A DNA stretch of 64,000 nucleotides from Opisthorchis felineus (GCA_004794785.1 SJOL01001303.1:1-64000); one strand, 5' to 3'; shown: positions 1-13,646, counted from the stretch's first letter. The notes: generated from the letters alone by a model not told the origin. Numbers and translations: made by a program.

Positions 1-35
1 TATAATATAATATAATATAATATAATATAATATAA
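1..35. repeat. (TATAA)n microsatellite
   Basis: Pentanucleotide TATAA repeat at the left edge, about seven units. It probably continues beyond the window. Confidence 0.9.
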
Positions 36-2259
36 ATACATCATGAAACAATGTAACAAAACCCGTTGCATTTTTGCGCAATGTCATAATTCGGTCAATG
101 ACGGGCAAGGCAAAACTCCTTAGTGCTAATATGTGGGTACGTAATGGAGTCAAGCTAATGAGGGCTACTATAGTGATGCATTGAATGAGACTTGCCAGCT
201 ATAGCCAGGCTGGCAAGCGGCCGCTTTTGGCCGACCGGCAGGAACCAATGTTGCAGGGCAGTAGGGTTTGTGTGTAGCAGATAAATTTCCCGCAAAGGTT
301 TGTGTACTTTCGGGGTTACTATGTGGCAGATGCTGTGGGTTCGTCGGGAAATCAAGGATTTCGTGTGGTGATGGGGCGCGCTATGCACCAAATTGTCCCC
401 AGTTTTGTCGCGGTTTAATTTGATTCCATCTGTAAGGGCCAGGGATGTGATTTATCGTAAAGCATACCATCGGGTCGAAGTGCACATTTAAATCTTGGCA
501 CGGTTGATGTAGACGATCTAAAGAGGTAGCTTATGAGTACGGACAAGTTCTTTCGTCTTGGTGTGCCTTTGGTATACGCCGATGCTTAACATGCACGCCA
601 TGATAGTTGTCATTTGACCCACCAACCAGAGGGGCCTAACCAGGTTCAGCGCCTCCGCTCCGTAGCATTTTTTTGAAGATATTCAGGCACAACTTCTCCC
701 ATGATTGTTTCAGTTGATGAATTGTTGATGTAGTGTGAATATTAATCAAACACATGCGCCAAAAAAATTTCCAGCCTGCTTCGTGGCCTAGAAGTGCACG
801 AACATAACAAAGCTCAAAGGTGAATCAGGACTGGCTTGGCGATAACGTCTCTGTGACCCGGGTTAAGCAGGCTGGTTAACATACTACATGCTCTAGACGC
901 CCGCCATCGGAGCGCAATATGTGCACCAACAGAAGAATTGCAATTAGCCATTCCTACGAAGAATTTCAGTCACAACAATCAGCCTATTCTTCCTGCAAAT
1001 CAACGGCGGTCAGCGGTTAATTTTTCTCTTTGTTCTGGCTACTAATTAGTAGCCTGATTATTCTTTATAAAGCCCTTCTGCTTCCTTGCTGCTCCTTTCC
1101 GGCGTTTTCGCTCCCGCTTAAGATCTGCTTACGCCCTAGCTACCAATGTTAGGATTCTTTTGACCGTTCGTCTGTCCTTGCAACATCGTGTCTACCCTAC
1201 CCATTTTTGGGTGTCAGTTTCGACGCGAAAACATCAACCCCAGTGTCAAACTCCGAACTCCCCGGATAGCAGACGAGTGAAATATCCACTACGCCAACGA
1301 AACTTCCATGGCAGCCATATTTATCTATTAGGTTTGTACTCCAACTTACCTGCTAGTGTTTGTTAAGATTTTGTTTTAAGCAGACCTAGGCGTGCATTCG
1401 GTTTTCACTCGTGGCACGTAATGCTTCCTCGCGCTGTGCGCTAAATTTTGCAGTTATGTTTAATTTGTGCCAAATTCACCTGATACTCGTTTTCCAGGCG
1501 GATTTTTGATATCTCGCGAACGTACTGACCGTCTTATCCGCCGTCGTCTCTGTACACGGCCTATTCACACTGACTGCTCGTATCCGCACGACTGTATATC
1601 ATTTGACACTTATTGCCTAAAGCTTTGAGAAAAATCGGCCACCTCACTGTCAACTTTTTTGCTCAAAATGAATGCGCTATTATTGATTTATTATCCTGCT
1701 TCATAAATTAGGTTTAATAGCTCATTATTTGTGGAATCAGCTCTTAACACAGCAACAAATGCCCCAATCCGTCAGTTCCTACAGATCCGGAACACACACT
1801 GCGCGAGGTCAGGTTGCATCAATCGTTCCGCAAGCTCCATAGCCACCACACCAAATGCTAGTACGGTTAAGCGAAACGTCCTCAGGTACACAAATGCGCA
1901 TTACCGCGCTAATGTTTAGATTACAAACCCGTAATTTAATGTAGATAAAGCAGTGCGCGCAGACAACAATTAATAAACGCTGTTACCAAAAAGGGCTCAT
2001 CGATGTGTAACCTGCATCACAGGCCTAGCTTCACTAAGCTGAACATTTTTACTGACCCCTCTAAAGAAAGCCACCTAACTTTCAGTCGATGAGGAATGTT
2101 GGCATAAAGCTAACGTGGTTTGTCGGCAAAATCACACACTTGAACATATACGTCTTTAGCAAAACGCTCTATCATACACACTTGGAACCGCTCCGTAGTT
2201 GTGAAAATCCTCCATATTGCAGTTTGACAGTCATAACAAAACTTTAGGTTTCCTGGCAT
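36..2259. other. No recognised gene
   Basis: Both strands are broken by frequent stops. The open frames are short (under 70 codons), carry no recognisable motif and show no convincing exon with splice sites. Nothing here can be named. Confidence 0.6.
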
Positions 2260-4325
2260 CCTTGATGAGAAAATTGATGTTGTGTTCGTTTTAGTTCAGT
2301 CAGTTGGAACGTTTTGGATTCTGAGCCTGGCCTTTAGTTCAGGAAACTGAAAAAAAGTACTGCCGTTTTCTGATTGTTGCTGCTGATGTTGGACTCGTCT
2401 CGGGTGAGTTATTTACCTAGCAACTCCATAAACTAAAGATGAAAAAACGGACCTCTCGTCTGTCAAAAGGTAATTCTTATGAAATGAAAGATAATCTGCG
2501 ATACGTGTGTTCTACTTCGAGGTGCATATCTGTAGCTTCCTTCGTCATAATCGAGGCTACACCGCAGCGAAACCCACCTCCTCAATTAAACAAAATACAC
2601 ACCTACCTGCTGCTCCCAATAGCGGACGCATACAATATATGTACATATAGAGTGAGACTCCAAACCCTCCACTACCAGCATGCGAGGCTGGCGTCGAAAG
2701 TCTTTTTCGCCATGCACAACTTGTAGATTAAAGCTGATAGAGGTGTGCTTCGGGGACTGGTGACCATCCCCCTTACATTCACCTTCTCTCCTAGATTGTC
2801 TTAGTATTGTCGAACTCACTAATAACCTCCATAAAATGTAGTTCATCATCTCAGAAGTTCCACCCTCGTCAGTCCTTACGTGTTTGTTTTCCCTTACCAC
2901 GCCACCACTCTGCCTACTGACACCGAAATTTCCTGTCTCAGGTAGTATAATAGCATATAGTGGCAACAGTAGCTTAACTTTGATGGCTAGACTACTGAGT
3001 GTAAATCCATCCTTATCTCGTCCCGTTTAATCAAGTGTTGTCATCACCCTAATTGTAGCAAACGTTCACTTTTTTCTCTATTAAAGGACCATATCCTGCC
3101 TGATGACTCCCATAACTCTCGAAGCCTTAGTGATCTCATCCCATCTCATCTTCTTCCCAAGCTTCGACCTGCAGTAATACGTGATGTGGATGTCCTGTTT
3201 GGCCGGTATCCACTCCACCCCATCAGTGCATTACACCTGAAGGGATCCCCGACAAAAAAAAACAAAAAACAAATACTACCTACGACGTTACATTGGTCTT
3301 GCTCTCCTTGCGGAATTCCTTGGCAAACCCACATCCCACCGCTCACAAAACTGCACATCCCAGCCCAACTACCCCAATCACGACATCCGTCACGGAACTG
3401 TCCAGAAACTGAAGTATCTCCGTGCAGTGACGGCACGCACTGCCATACCCAGCTTGATTGCATACCCGCAACTGCTCACTTCCTACTTTGACAGCGCCTT
3501 CTCGCCCACTCGTCCCCCTACCTACAACCACAATAAAAATCTTCACCTGGTTCCAGCCACCCCCGGCAGGCATTCCTTCCTATCTGCTGAACCTTCCGTT
3601 GGATCTAAACATCTTGATGACTTTTATTATGTACTCCTCACCAAGTCAGTTATTTTCCTTGCAGCTTGCGTTCCTTCTAATGTGTTTGCGCGAAATCCTT
3701 CTCCCAAGGAGCCTTTCACGCCTGACCTCGCTCCAGCAGCAACACTAGTGAGTCTCCCCAGTTTCACTGCACACTGTGATTCTGAGTTTCCTACTACCAT
3801 TTATCCGTACAGCATATTCTCCCACTTACGCTTTTCGTGACTCTGGCCATACGCCCATCAGCCCAAGGCTACGAAGCCTCAGTGACCGTTTTAAGCTTCA
3901 GTTCAAATCGGCCGGTCAGATCGTGCCAGTTCTGCTGCCTCTCCTGATCCGTTATTCTGGTTCCACTTTTCAGCAGATTGAAGATTTTTAAAATTATTTT
4001 CATCACGTACTAGGTAAGAAGCCTCTTGCTATGCCCTCCCTCGTATTGTTTTTGCCCGCCATTTTCAAATCTTCACGATAGTATCTTGTCTCATCTGATA
4101 TGTTCCCCATATTAAAGAATGAGCCCTTGTAATTTCGGTTCCCTACCCATGCCGCCTCAGGCGTGACCAAGTCTACTTCGGGTAATACCCACTGTTTATG
4201 TCGCCGCCCCTTTTCCACGAAATTCCCAGTACCCACATACCCCACCAGTCATGCACTTATTCTGACTGTAACTTTATGATCATACCTGAAGGTATGCTAC
4301 CCACTAGTTGGGAATAAACAATAAT
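2260..4325 (+). repeat. Unclassified ~2 kb interspersed repeat, copy A
   Basis: This stretch aligns by eye, in the same orientation, with 8,960-10,900 (copy B), and from about 2,930 onward with 10,900-12,260 (copy C). A clear anchor is the shared phrase around 3,200, 9,865 and 11,175 (ttggccggtatccactccac in A). The 3' end matches copy C: both end in a short conserved block followed by ggaataaaca or gaaataaaca, and copy A then runs into an ATT-rich tail. That tail resembles a retrotransposon 3' end, so the orientation is given as plus. Open frames of up to 137 codons occur on both strands, but they are not conserved between copies and match no protein family I know. The copies are clearly diverged, so the family is old. 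Confidence 0.7.
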
Positions 4326-7249
4326 GATATTATTATTACAATTTTATACCTGTTTGAATAGCGTATTTTCTCTGGCCATCTGGGAGCCCATTGTGGCCAA
4401 TGAGTGATGCGGTATTTTGTCATTCGGGAAAAGGGTCGCATTAGCCCTAGCCAGAACGATGATTTTCTGGGAAAAAGAAGATAAACAGGTTTTTAGAATG
4501 CGCCATGGATAAAAAATAACCGGCATTCCGAAGGAGCAGCCAGTGAGGAATGGCTGGATTGACCACCATAGCGATGTGAAATTGGCAGATCTCGACTGAA
4601 AGATACTCGTATGACGCTGGTATTGGTGCCGAAATAAACTTACTGGGTTGGAGTTGGTCTCCAATCCGGTCTACGAGGGTGCAGGTCCGTGCCGCTTCTA
4701 TTTCCAGCGGGCAATGTGGCCTCGGCTGCTATGATAGAAGATATAACAAAGTCGCACTGTTTGGGACAATAGGGTGAGTGGAATGTAGGTGGTCTTGAAG
4801 GTAGCTTAGCCGCTGGGAGTTTAAGAAAAGGAGACAAATGTCAGGAGTAAGTTGGTCTGGCCATGGGCAAGTTATTCTAGGTAATAGATACAACTTATAC
4901 AAGGAGGATTGTACGCCACTTGTTTATAGTCTTGCCGTCTCCCACAGAGATGAATGTGGAGGGGAAGCCAGGAGAAGTGAATAATCAGAGCTCATTTGAG
5001 TAAACCAAGTGCGCAAGCGTTTCCAGTTAATTCATCAGAATGGATGATTGGTTGGCGGACTGTTTGATCAGAAGGGCCTTTTACAGGAAATGCGTGCTTG
5101 AGCCTAAATTATAATAATAGAACATCACAGACAGCTGATAAATCTGTTCAGTGGCCTTGAGTCTGACAGTGGGGGGGGGTTGGAGGAGAAACAGGCTGCC
5201 GGAGAACTCTAACGTGCCGAGTGGTGTGCATATGACACAACTTTGTGTGCATGGTGCGTTACCAATGATAGACGGAGCTTCCTAAATCACAGGATGTACT
5301 TGTAAATAAAGGTAAGCAGGATGTTGATAGGAACCAAGGCGCAGTTCTTGGGCTTTCAGAAGCTGCACATGGGAGCGCCGACCAAATTGCACTGCCGGAA
5401 GAAGCACTAGAAAGTGATTTGGATTGGACCACGAGGTCATACAGTTTTTATGGATATGTGGGGTACGTTTTGCTGCTGTTCTCACTGTTATGCTGTATGC
5501 CTGAAATGTAAGGTCACTTCAGTATGGTTGAGCCACCGCCCAGCTTGGGGGTTAGGTTTTTTAGATCAAGCTGTGTCCTGAGCGCTGTACCATTTTTTGC
5601 TAGTTCACAAACATGTCACCGTTGGTCTACCATTCTTATTGAACGTCTACTCGAGAAACGATATCATAGCCAGTTTTCACAGCGGGGTTGTGCCAGGACA
5701 GCAGTCTGACTATGGAGTCAGAATTATTTCAGGCTTGTAATCTTAAAGTGGTTGTCCTCTGTTGAGAAGAAACATTGTGATTAAGGGCCCAAACAGTGGC
5801 ATAAATTTCGCCACGCACTGTAACGGAACACGTTTTGACTGGCGCGCTTCGAGCCATAATTTTGGTGCACGAGTTCCGTGGGCCGAAGATTTGTGTTTCC
5901 AAACAGTGTTCTCGTTGGTGTGCGGTTGAGTGGCCCCTGGCTATGCGCAAACTGTCTGTGTTAGGATAGTATGCAGCCAGTGGACTGGCAATTACGATGG
6001 AAGGACGACGTTCATAAACACAGGGGCCTACTGAGCTTGATCGAGTTCTTTTCAACGTCAGCGTTCTGCATTACAATGCCAAGCAAAGCCATCCCGTTGA
6101 CCTGTCACTTTTATCCGAGAAGGACAGTCAGTAAAAAAGCGTGGTAACTAACTATTGCTCAGCAAATTCCCGCATATAAAATCAGCAGACAGAGCCTTTC
6201 AGAGACGAGCGGTGCGTTTTTAGCTGGGAGGGGTTTCATGCCGAAAGTCTTTATGACATACTTCCATAACATATTTCCTTGAACAAGCAAAATGAAACGA
6301 AACATGATACACATCTTTCGAACAATGCAGGGTGCCGTATGGTTAGTCGATTGGTGTCTAGGATGCTCACCACGGAGAAAGTGTGCAGCCTGTGCGTAGT
6401 TTCAGAAGGTTATATTTCAGCAAACCGGAGAAAATTTGTACGGCGTGTGATTCAAACACCCAGAGCGTCTGGAAACCGCCGAAGCGGGACAATATATTGG
6501 CGGCAAGCAACCAAATTATTATCATCTGCCTAAAAGATGATGCAATTAGTCTCGCGGCCCGTAAAGAATAAATTTCAGTCTGCTTAATAACTTCACATTT
6601 TTAAAACCTTTATTGAGTGGAGAAAGACGATGGTTTGTACGTTATTGCGAAGCCCCCTTTGGTAAACCGGTAAGAAGCAATATTATCACTTCCGATGAGG
6701 ACGCTCAGTATTGAAGCCTTGTTTTTCCGTCGCTTGCTTTTTACTTGCATAACCCGGGACACTTGCTGTAGTGAAGCAGACAGTAGGCTTTAAACACCAC
6801 AGCAGATTTCCGCCCATGGAAAATCTAGAATATTGTCGTTTAACAATGCGGGTCATTGGCTGTGTCATATTTTAAATTTTGCCCTAGGTCGAAGGATTTT
6901 CCGACCGTGATAATATAACGCGTAATCAAAACATGGAGAGTGGTTGGAATATTTTCAGCCAAAAGTTCCAGTAGACGGCCAAATACGTGTTTCTTAGGAG
7001 AGGAGTGGTCTCTAAGGGGTCTACAGCAGTGTATCAGTGCTGCTGTTACCGCTGCTCGGACCTGTCTTGTTTGTGGCTTATAACCAGTAATGCGGTTTTA
7101 TGCCTGCTAAAAATGCATATGGTGGACTAAAGACACTCCTATACTGTGTATGGACGGAACATACCACCCACAAGTTTGCTGAAAATTATTTCAAAGCCTA
7201 CGACCGGTTTCTCCCTTCGTTTGGCTCATCACGTAAGTGCATTTTCCTA
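4326..7249. other. No recognised gene; weakly coding-like stretches
   Basis: Open frames on the minus strand at 4,344-4,664, 4,640-4,837, 5,282-5,485 and 5,729-6,055 lie close together, which could mean a decayed repeat-encoded protein. None contains a motif I can place, and no splice pattern joins them. A nine-base G run sits at 5,171-5,179. Confidence 0.4.
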
Positions 7250-7470
7250 GTTTCCGTCCACCTCACGTTCTATTTAAACCAAAATTGCACAAAATTAGCG
7301 AAATACACTCACTTGCTTACCTATTCTGGTCTTGACGGGAAACCCATGAAACGAGAGATTCAGCTAGGTTCCAGGTGAGTCTCCCGTCAAAAACGAATTC
7401 TTATGCAAGTGAGTTTAGTTCACCAATTCCGTGCAATTTTGGTCCAGGCAGAACATAAGGCAGACGGAAA
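7250..7470. mobile_element. Foldback (MITE-like) element, copy 1
   Basis: Two arms of about 95 bp, at 7,250-7,342 and 7,376-7,470, are imperfect reverse complements. Both contain a tttccgtc..cc block, an aaaattgcac block, a cactcacttgc block and a cttgacggga block in inverted order. The centre (7,343-7,375) includes an attcagctaggttcc motif. The same arms and centre recur at 53,675-53,897, so this is a dispersed family. No coding capacity is seen. I did not find a convincing target-site duplication. Confidence 0.75.
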
Positions 7471-7616
7471 TTCTGGGGCTGCACAGAGCCGTGGCCACCT
7501 TCGTCTTACTTGGGGTCACATCGCACCGAAGCCCATTTCTTCAACCACATATAAAGAAACGCCCTGCTTTATACTGTTCTCAGCAGTGGTTACATACAAT
7601 AAATAAATAAAAATAT

Positions 7617-7760
7617 AATGAACTTCCTAATCCTTCACTACTAACATTCAGTGCTGGTAATTAAATGCTTCTTGTGCCACGAACCTCTTATTGATTGAAG
7701 TTGATTAGCAGTGCTCCAGGGACTGGTGGTCCTTCACCTTCGAGACGCAGTGGTCGCAAT
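7617..7760 (+). repeat. Fragment of the ~2 kb repeat family (copy D)
   Basis: The run from aatgaacttcctaatccttc to the gggactggtggtc region aligns with 9,328-9,445 of copy B and 2,650-2,765 of copy A. Similarity fades after about 7,760, although pieces of the next 150 bp may still be related. Up to 8,960 I see nothing else that can be named. Confidence 0.55.
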
Positions 7761-8959
7761 TGTTGAGCTACGCGTGCGACTAATCATGGAATTCCGTTCC
7801 GCTTCCTCTTCCCTTTATACCGAGAGTTGTGGACTAGCACTTGAGAGCGTCCAACGCTCATTCACGAACAACTTGTCCCCACGGCCCAGGCTCTCTCTTA
7901 CCGCTCTCACTGTCAAATTTTAGGCCTTAAACCACTATGGCTCAGACGGTTTAAGCTAATTCTTACTCTCTTACGCCGTCTGCCGCGCAAAAACGCCTTT
8001 ATAGCAGGTTATGCCAAACGATATTTTACGCCCTCGCTTCAGATTCTGTAACTCCAGCAGCCTCTTAATGCGCCATCCAGCTCATACAAACCAACGCCAC
8101 TAAGGTTTTCTAGTCTAATACGCTTGCATATGGGAAAGTCTTCCTCAGCAGCTGCGAAACAACTCGCACCATCATACTTTTCGCAATCCGTGGATAAATT
8201 ACTTACTTATGAAACTGCTGCCACCTCGCTTAATACCCGACTACCCCCGATCTCCTCTGTGAATCCGGTCCGATGTACATTTGAGTTTAGCGACGATACA
8301 GTTAGTAGGCAGGCAAAAGATCCCGTCCTTATATCTTGTTATCCCCATGACTTGCTTCAAGCCACTGTGGTCTGTTAAATGCCTGCTTGATCTGAATGTG
8401 TGTGTTACTGGCCCGGTTGTTTCTCCCCAGACAATTATACCTCATTCTAGCCAATTTCCTGCCCTGGATCACTCTATCAGTTCTGCCTAATGGCTGGTGC
8501 TGTCTTTGGCCTAACCCTACCTAACACATTCACACATACAACTTCGCGGAACACCTCTGCTTGACTTGGTAGCTCACACCAGCACTCAGACGCCGTTTAG
8601 TCACACTGCACCCGCTCTGAATATCACCATTCACGTTTCCCCGTTCGTTGCAGCCATTTTACCCACCTCCTCCGCGACCTGCCTTTCCCAGCGCCTGTTT
8701 GCTGTTTGCTTGTCCGAAATGACTGAGCTGTCTTACTGACTTGGCTTTCCCCCGACCGGAAAACGTACCTGGCGGCGGGAGTACTTTATTATTGCACAAG
8801 CCACATTTAAGTCTGTTTGGTGGTTTTCACCTTGCAGATCTGGTAGCACGCACGAGGGCTGAAAACCTCGTGTGGTAGTCCGGTACGCCCTGCAGTGAAC
8901 GTCACCCTTTTACGTCACACAATATTGCGTTCGTATACCCGCCACCCCTCCAGTAGCAT
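7761..8959. other. No recognised gene
   Basis: The only open frames are short and lack motifs. Parts may be further decayed pieces of the neighbouring repeat family, but I cannot align them. Confidence 0.5.
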
Positions 8960-10900
8960 AGGTGCATCGCCCATCGCTGGTGGTTTTGGGGCTTGTCTTC
9001 AATTCAAGAAATCCAGAGAAGGGCACTGTTGTTTTCTGCTTTTTTTGCTGCTGCTGGTGGACTCGTCCCGGTCGCGTCATTTTCTGGCAACGTCACAAAC
9101 TGCAGATGGTGAAAAAACTTACCCTCATTCTGTCAAAAAATTCTTTGAAAAACATACATGTTGGGGCCTGATGCTACCCTGCGATGCCAACGGCTTACAT
9201 CGACGTTAAAAGCTGTAGCTGTTTTCGTCATAACTGAGGTTGCATCGCCCCATAGCCCACCTCGTCAGCCAAATAATACCGACCTACCTACTGCTCCCGG
9301 GAGTGGACACATACATTATATATATATGTAATGAAATTCCTAACCCTCCACTGTCAACATACAAGGCTAGCGCCCAAAGGGTATTTCGCCGTGCACCACT
9401 TGTTGCTTGAAGCTGATGGCAGTTACTCGGGCCCGATGACCACCTTTATTACATTCGCTTTCCCTCCTAGATTGTGGTATTATCCAAAGTACGTAAGAAT
9501 TTCCAGAAAATCTAATCCACCACCCCAGAAGTTTTACTCTGGTCAGTCTTTATCTGTTTGATTTCCCTCACCGCACCACCTCTGCGTACTTATACGGATT
9601 CGTTCTGTTTCTGGTATTATAAAAGCAATTATTGGCAAACTTACTCCGTTTTGATCGGTTGGCTACTAGGTACAAATTTATCCCTTTTCTGTATCATTTA
9701 ATCACTTGTTATCACAACCCTGACCGTATTAAACGCTCAGTTTTTCTCTATCAATGGACTTTATCCTATCTGATGTCTTCTAAAACTTACCAGTCCTCAC
9801 CGATCTCACTCCCTCGTCTTTCCAAGCGTCGACCTTCGGCATCACCCGATTCAGACGCCTTGTTTGGCCGGTATCCACTCCAACTGATCTGTGCTTTACA
9901 CCCGAAGGGAGCACAATCCGGAACAAAAATTCCTGCGATCTTACATTGGCTTCGTTTTCCCCACGCGAATTACCCTGGCTATCCGGAAAAGCCCGCTGCT
10001 CACAGAATTGCACATCTCAGCCCAGTCACCCCAAACATGTCTTCAGTCACGGGGCTGTCCAGAAACCGAAGTATATCAGTGCAGTGATGGCCCGACACTG
10101 CCATGCCCGGTTTGATAGCACACTCACAACTGTCCGCTTCCTACTTTTAACTGTGCCTTCTCTCCCACTCGTTCCCTTAACTGCAACTACGAACAATCAC
10201 CTTACCTGGCCCCAGGCGCCTTCGGGACGCGCTCATTCTAACCCGCTGAATCTTGCTTTCGGATCTAAACATCTCTGTGATGTTCATTTTGTGTCCCTCA
10301 CAAAGTCAGTCGTTTTCTGTGGAGTTTGCATTCCGTCTTGTAAGGTGGCACCAACTGCCTCTCCCAAAGAACATTCACACCCGACTCCACTTCAACAGCG
10401 ACACCGGTGAGTCTACCGCTTCACTTTACAGCGTGACTCTGAGATTCCTGCTTTCATTTATCCTTATTGCTAATTCCTACACTTCGTCATCCCACTTGCA
10501 CTTTTTGTGACCCTGGGCATAAGCCCAACAGTCAAACGCCCCGGAGCCTCAGCGGTGATCTTAGCCTTCAGTTCAAACTGACCGGCCGAATCGTGGCAAT
10601 TCTGCTGCTGCACCAGATCCGTTGTTCTGGTTCCTCATTTTATCCAATTTGAAGTTTACTTATCACGTGTCAGGCAGGATGCCACTTGAGTCGCCCTCCC
10701 TCGTCTTGCTTTTGCTTGCCACCCTCAAATCTTAACGATCCGATCTTGTCGTAGCTTGATATGTTCCCCAAAAGAAAGCAGAAGACCGAGTAACTGTGTT
10801 TTCATGCCCCCGCCGGTTAAGACATGATCAAGTCTACATCGCATAATGCCCGTCCCTTAGCATACCGCTTCTCTGCATACCTATACTGGTCTTTTTTATG
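8960..10900 (+). repeat. Unclassified ~2 kb interspersed repeat, copy B
   Basis: It aligns with copy A over nearly its whole length, starting near the shared pyrimidine-rich ttgctgctgctg stretch and running through the ttggccggtatccactccaa anchor at about 9,863. The 3' end stops at about 10,900, before the conserved terminal block seen in A and C, and copy C begins at once. Copy B is therefore 3'-truncated, or copy C was inserted into it. The longest open frames (151 and 154 codons, plus strand) are not conserved in A or C. Confidence 0.7.
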
Positions 10901-12260
10901 CCTCTTGTGCTATAATAGCATTATATTGACAACCTTGGCCAGCCCTTGATTGCTATGCTATGGAGCCGGTCCTTAATTGTTAGACAGTCTAGCACAATTC
11001 CACCCAATATCTGATCTCACTTGGCCACCTGTTGTCACCACCCTAACTATAATAGATTTCAAGTGCTTGTTTTTTCTAATATTGGACTCCCCCCTATCTG
11101 ATGCCTCCTCAAACTCACGAGGCCTTAATGAACTCATACCCCTTCCTCCTCTTCCCAAGCTTCGAACGCCTTGTATGGTCGGCATCCACTCCACCTGGTC
11201 TGTGCTTTCCATCCAATCAAACAGAAACTCTCTGTGACCCTACATCGGCTTTGTTTTATCTCTATGGATCTCCCTGACGTACCCAAAATCCTGCTGCCCG
11301 CAGAATTGCACATCTGCAGGCCAATCGTCTCAAGCATGACGTTCATTACGGTGCTGTCCAGAAGCCAAACTACGTCAGTGCAATGATGGCACGGCTCTGT
11401 CACATCCAGTTTAATGGCATACCTGCAACTATTCTCCACTTGACAGCGCCCTCTCGCCCACTCGTGCCCTTTACTACAACTGAAAAATTCTTTACCTGGC
11501 CCAAGCTGTCCCTGGGACGAGGTCGTTTCAACCAGCTGAATCTTTCGTTTGGGTTTATTCATCTTGTGGACTTTCAGTTTGTGCTCTCCACGAAGTCAAT
11601 CACTGTCTGTACAGTTCGCGTTCTGCCCTGTAGGTTAGCAATAACTCACACACCACGATAACGTTTACACCCGACTTCGCACCAACAGCGACGCCAGTTA
11701 GTCTCTACAAATTTATTGTACACGGTGATTCCGATATTCAAGCAACCATCTCCAGTTAAGGGTTCCGTGATTCTGGTCAAAGGCCACGTAGCCTCAGTAA
11801 TAGTTACAGTTATTAGTTCAGATTGACCGGCTAGATCACTGCAAAAAGGCTTCATCGCAAAACCAGTCATTCTGATCCCTCATTTTCCGCAATTTGCTGC
11901 TTCATTATCACGTGCGGGGCCGGATGCCCTAGTTATACCCTCCCCCGATGTGTTGTTGCCCGCCATCTTCAAACTATAACGGTCCGATCTTGTCTAATCT
12001 AAATTGTTCTTCAAAATATAGGAGCGACCCAAATAACTGTCTTCATGTCTCCGATGTCCACAAAACTTCGATCGCACCGGTTTAGACAGGACCGCATCTG
12101 CGCCGGACGTTGCCCACAATCTGCGTAACTTTTCCGTTTCCGCGCAATCTTGAGTGCACACAACTCTCATCATACATGCTTTTATTCTGACCGTGCAACT
12201 ACGATCATGCCTGACGGTATGCCACCCACCAGCTGGAAATAAACACCATTATCACCTGAT
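10901..12260 (+). repeat. Unclassified ~2 kb interspersed repeat, copy C (5'-truncated)
   Basis: It begins at a position equivalent to about 2,930 of copy A (shared ctataatagca block) and continues to the same 3' end, with the tgcctgacggtatgccaccc block followed by gaaataaaca. Like a typical retrotransposon copy it is complete at the 3' end and truncated at the 5' end. It abuts copy B head-to-tail. Confidence 0.7.
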
Positions 12261-12280
12261 GAGCCCAAAAAAGGGCGGAA

Positions 12281-12484
12281 CTATTCGTGGGTTGTCGGAG
12301 AGTTTTCAGCAACCTTATGAGTAGTATACTACGTTTATGCAGTGTATCTCAAGTATCGTGCCAGCTAACACATGAGGCGGTCTGGTGCAGAAGGTTCAGT
12401 TGCTTAGGACATCAAAAACGAGAGATCCATCTGGATTCCATACGTGTCTCACGTCAAAACCAAATTAGTATATATCTGAGTGTA
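12281..12484. mobile_element. Degenerate foldback-family copy
   Basis: Two pieces match the element near 53.7-54.0 kb. The block 12,281-12,340 (gtcggagagttttcagcaac) matches 53,941-53,995. The block 12,414-12,484 matches the right hairpin arm 53,773-53,843. In the 53-kb copy these two blocks are in the opposite order, so this copy is rearranged or is one half of an inverted element. Confidence 0.5.
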
Positions 12485-13646
12485 CTTTGCTACCGGGACC
12501 TTATTGCTGGTTGGGGTTGCTCCACAAATGCCAGCTCATTCGGCCAGGCAAAACACATCGGCACTTCCCACTGGGGACTGGCTACCACGGGCCACGTACG
12601 AAGTAATTTGCAAACGGTCTCCTATTGCCTTAGTATTGAACTTGACCTTTAGAGCAATAAGCACTTTTCATTCGCCTTGCACCATTGTTAGCTTGTAGCT
12701 GGTGGTCTTGAATCGGTGGCACGGTGCCACCAAAGTTGCCTTCGGATTTCTTTCCATTCACTATTCACGTGAAAATAATGGAGTTCCTCTTTACTATATC
12801 TGAGATTCAGCCCCTATCGTGACTTACCAGCTCACTGATCTTACAACAGCGAATGCATGTTTGCACAACATAGCTTGCAAGGTCCCGGCACCTAAGGAGC
12901 TAACAGGACGAATGGATCTAGCTGCCTATATGCAGTTCGTATGCAGTGGGCAGCAGATTCTGTACTAAGAACTGGTTCTATGAACAAATGTGTCAATATC
13001 ACTAATGAATTAGGTAAAACGTACACTCAATGACAGCGTAATCAGAAGAATCAGAAAAAGTCATAGTGACGCAGTGGGGTTTTCTCGAAGCAGTAAACAG
13101 TGAGTACTGAATGGTACAATGACATCCAAATACGGGCAGTCAGACAGTTAAAATAGGCCGTGTAAAGAGATGTAGACTGAGAATAGAGTCAGAACGTTCA
13201 GCAGGTAAGGTAAACTGTCTGTAAAACGGGTGTCGTGAAGGTGGCACAAACTATATATAAAGATGCACCCTTCAGCTCAGAGGGCAAAGAAACAGTGGGT
13301 GCCATGTGTTAAATGGGAAGGTGCGATTAAGAAAGATTTAAACCAAATCTCAACAAAGGATGTCGCGTACAAAGCAATCAAATCATTAATATGGGAAATC
13401 TATCTGCAACAGAAACCAGGATCTCGAAGCGGATAACACGCTTATCCAAAATAAAGGGAGATACGGGTTCAAAACCATGGCGAACCGAAATTCACGGATT
13501 CATTATTGGAAAAACAGGATTGAGCAGATGGTCCAAATTAAACAACTTGGATATGTACGCGTCATTCAGCGACGTACATTCATCGGAAAGCCTCGAAGAA
13601 AAAAGGGGAAACACCGCCTTTCAGGTTCCAAGCACAAGGCAAACTG
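12485..13646. other. No recognised gene
   Basis: Stops are frequent in all frames. A 210-codon open frame starts at 13,391 and runs into the inverted-repeat arm. Its part before 13,647 has no counterpart beyond the right arm and no recognisable motif, so I do not call it a gene. Confidence 0.5.

Noticed and set aside
2586..2966. 126-codon minus-strand open frame
   Set aside because: Lies inside repeat copy A and is not kept open in copies B or C; no motif.
3427..3840. 137-codon plus-strand open frame with overlapping 96-codon frame
   Set aside because: Inside repeat copy A; the same region is open in several frames at once, which suggests low stop density and not coding.
9632..10410. Plus-strand open frames of 151 and 154 codons
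   Set aside because: Inside repeat copy B; not conserved in A or C and no recognised domain.
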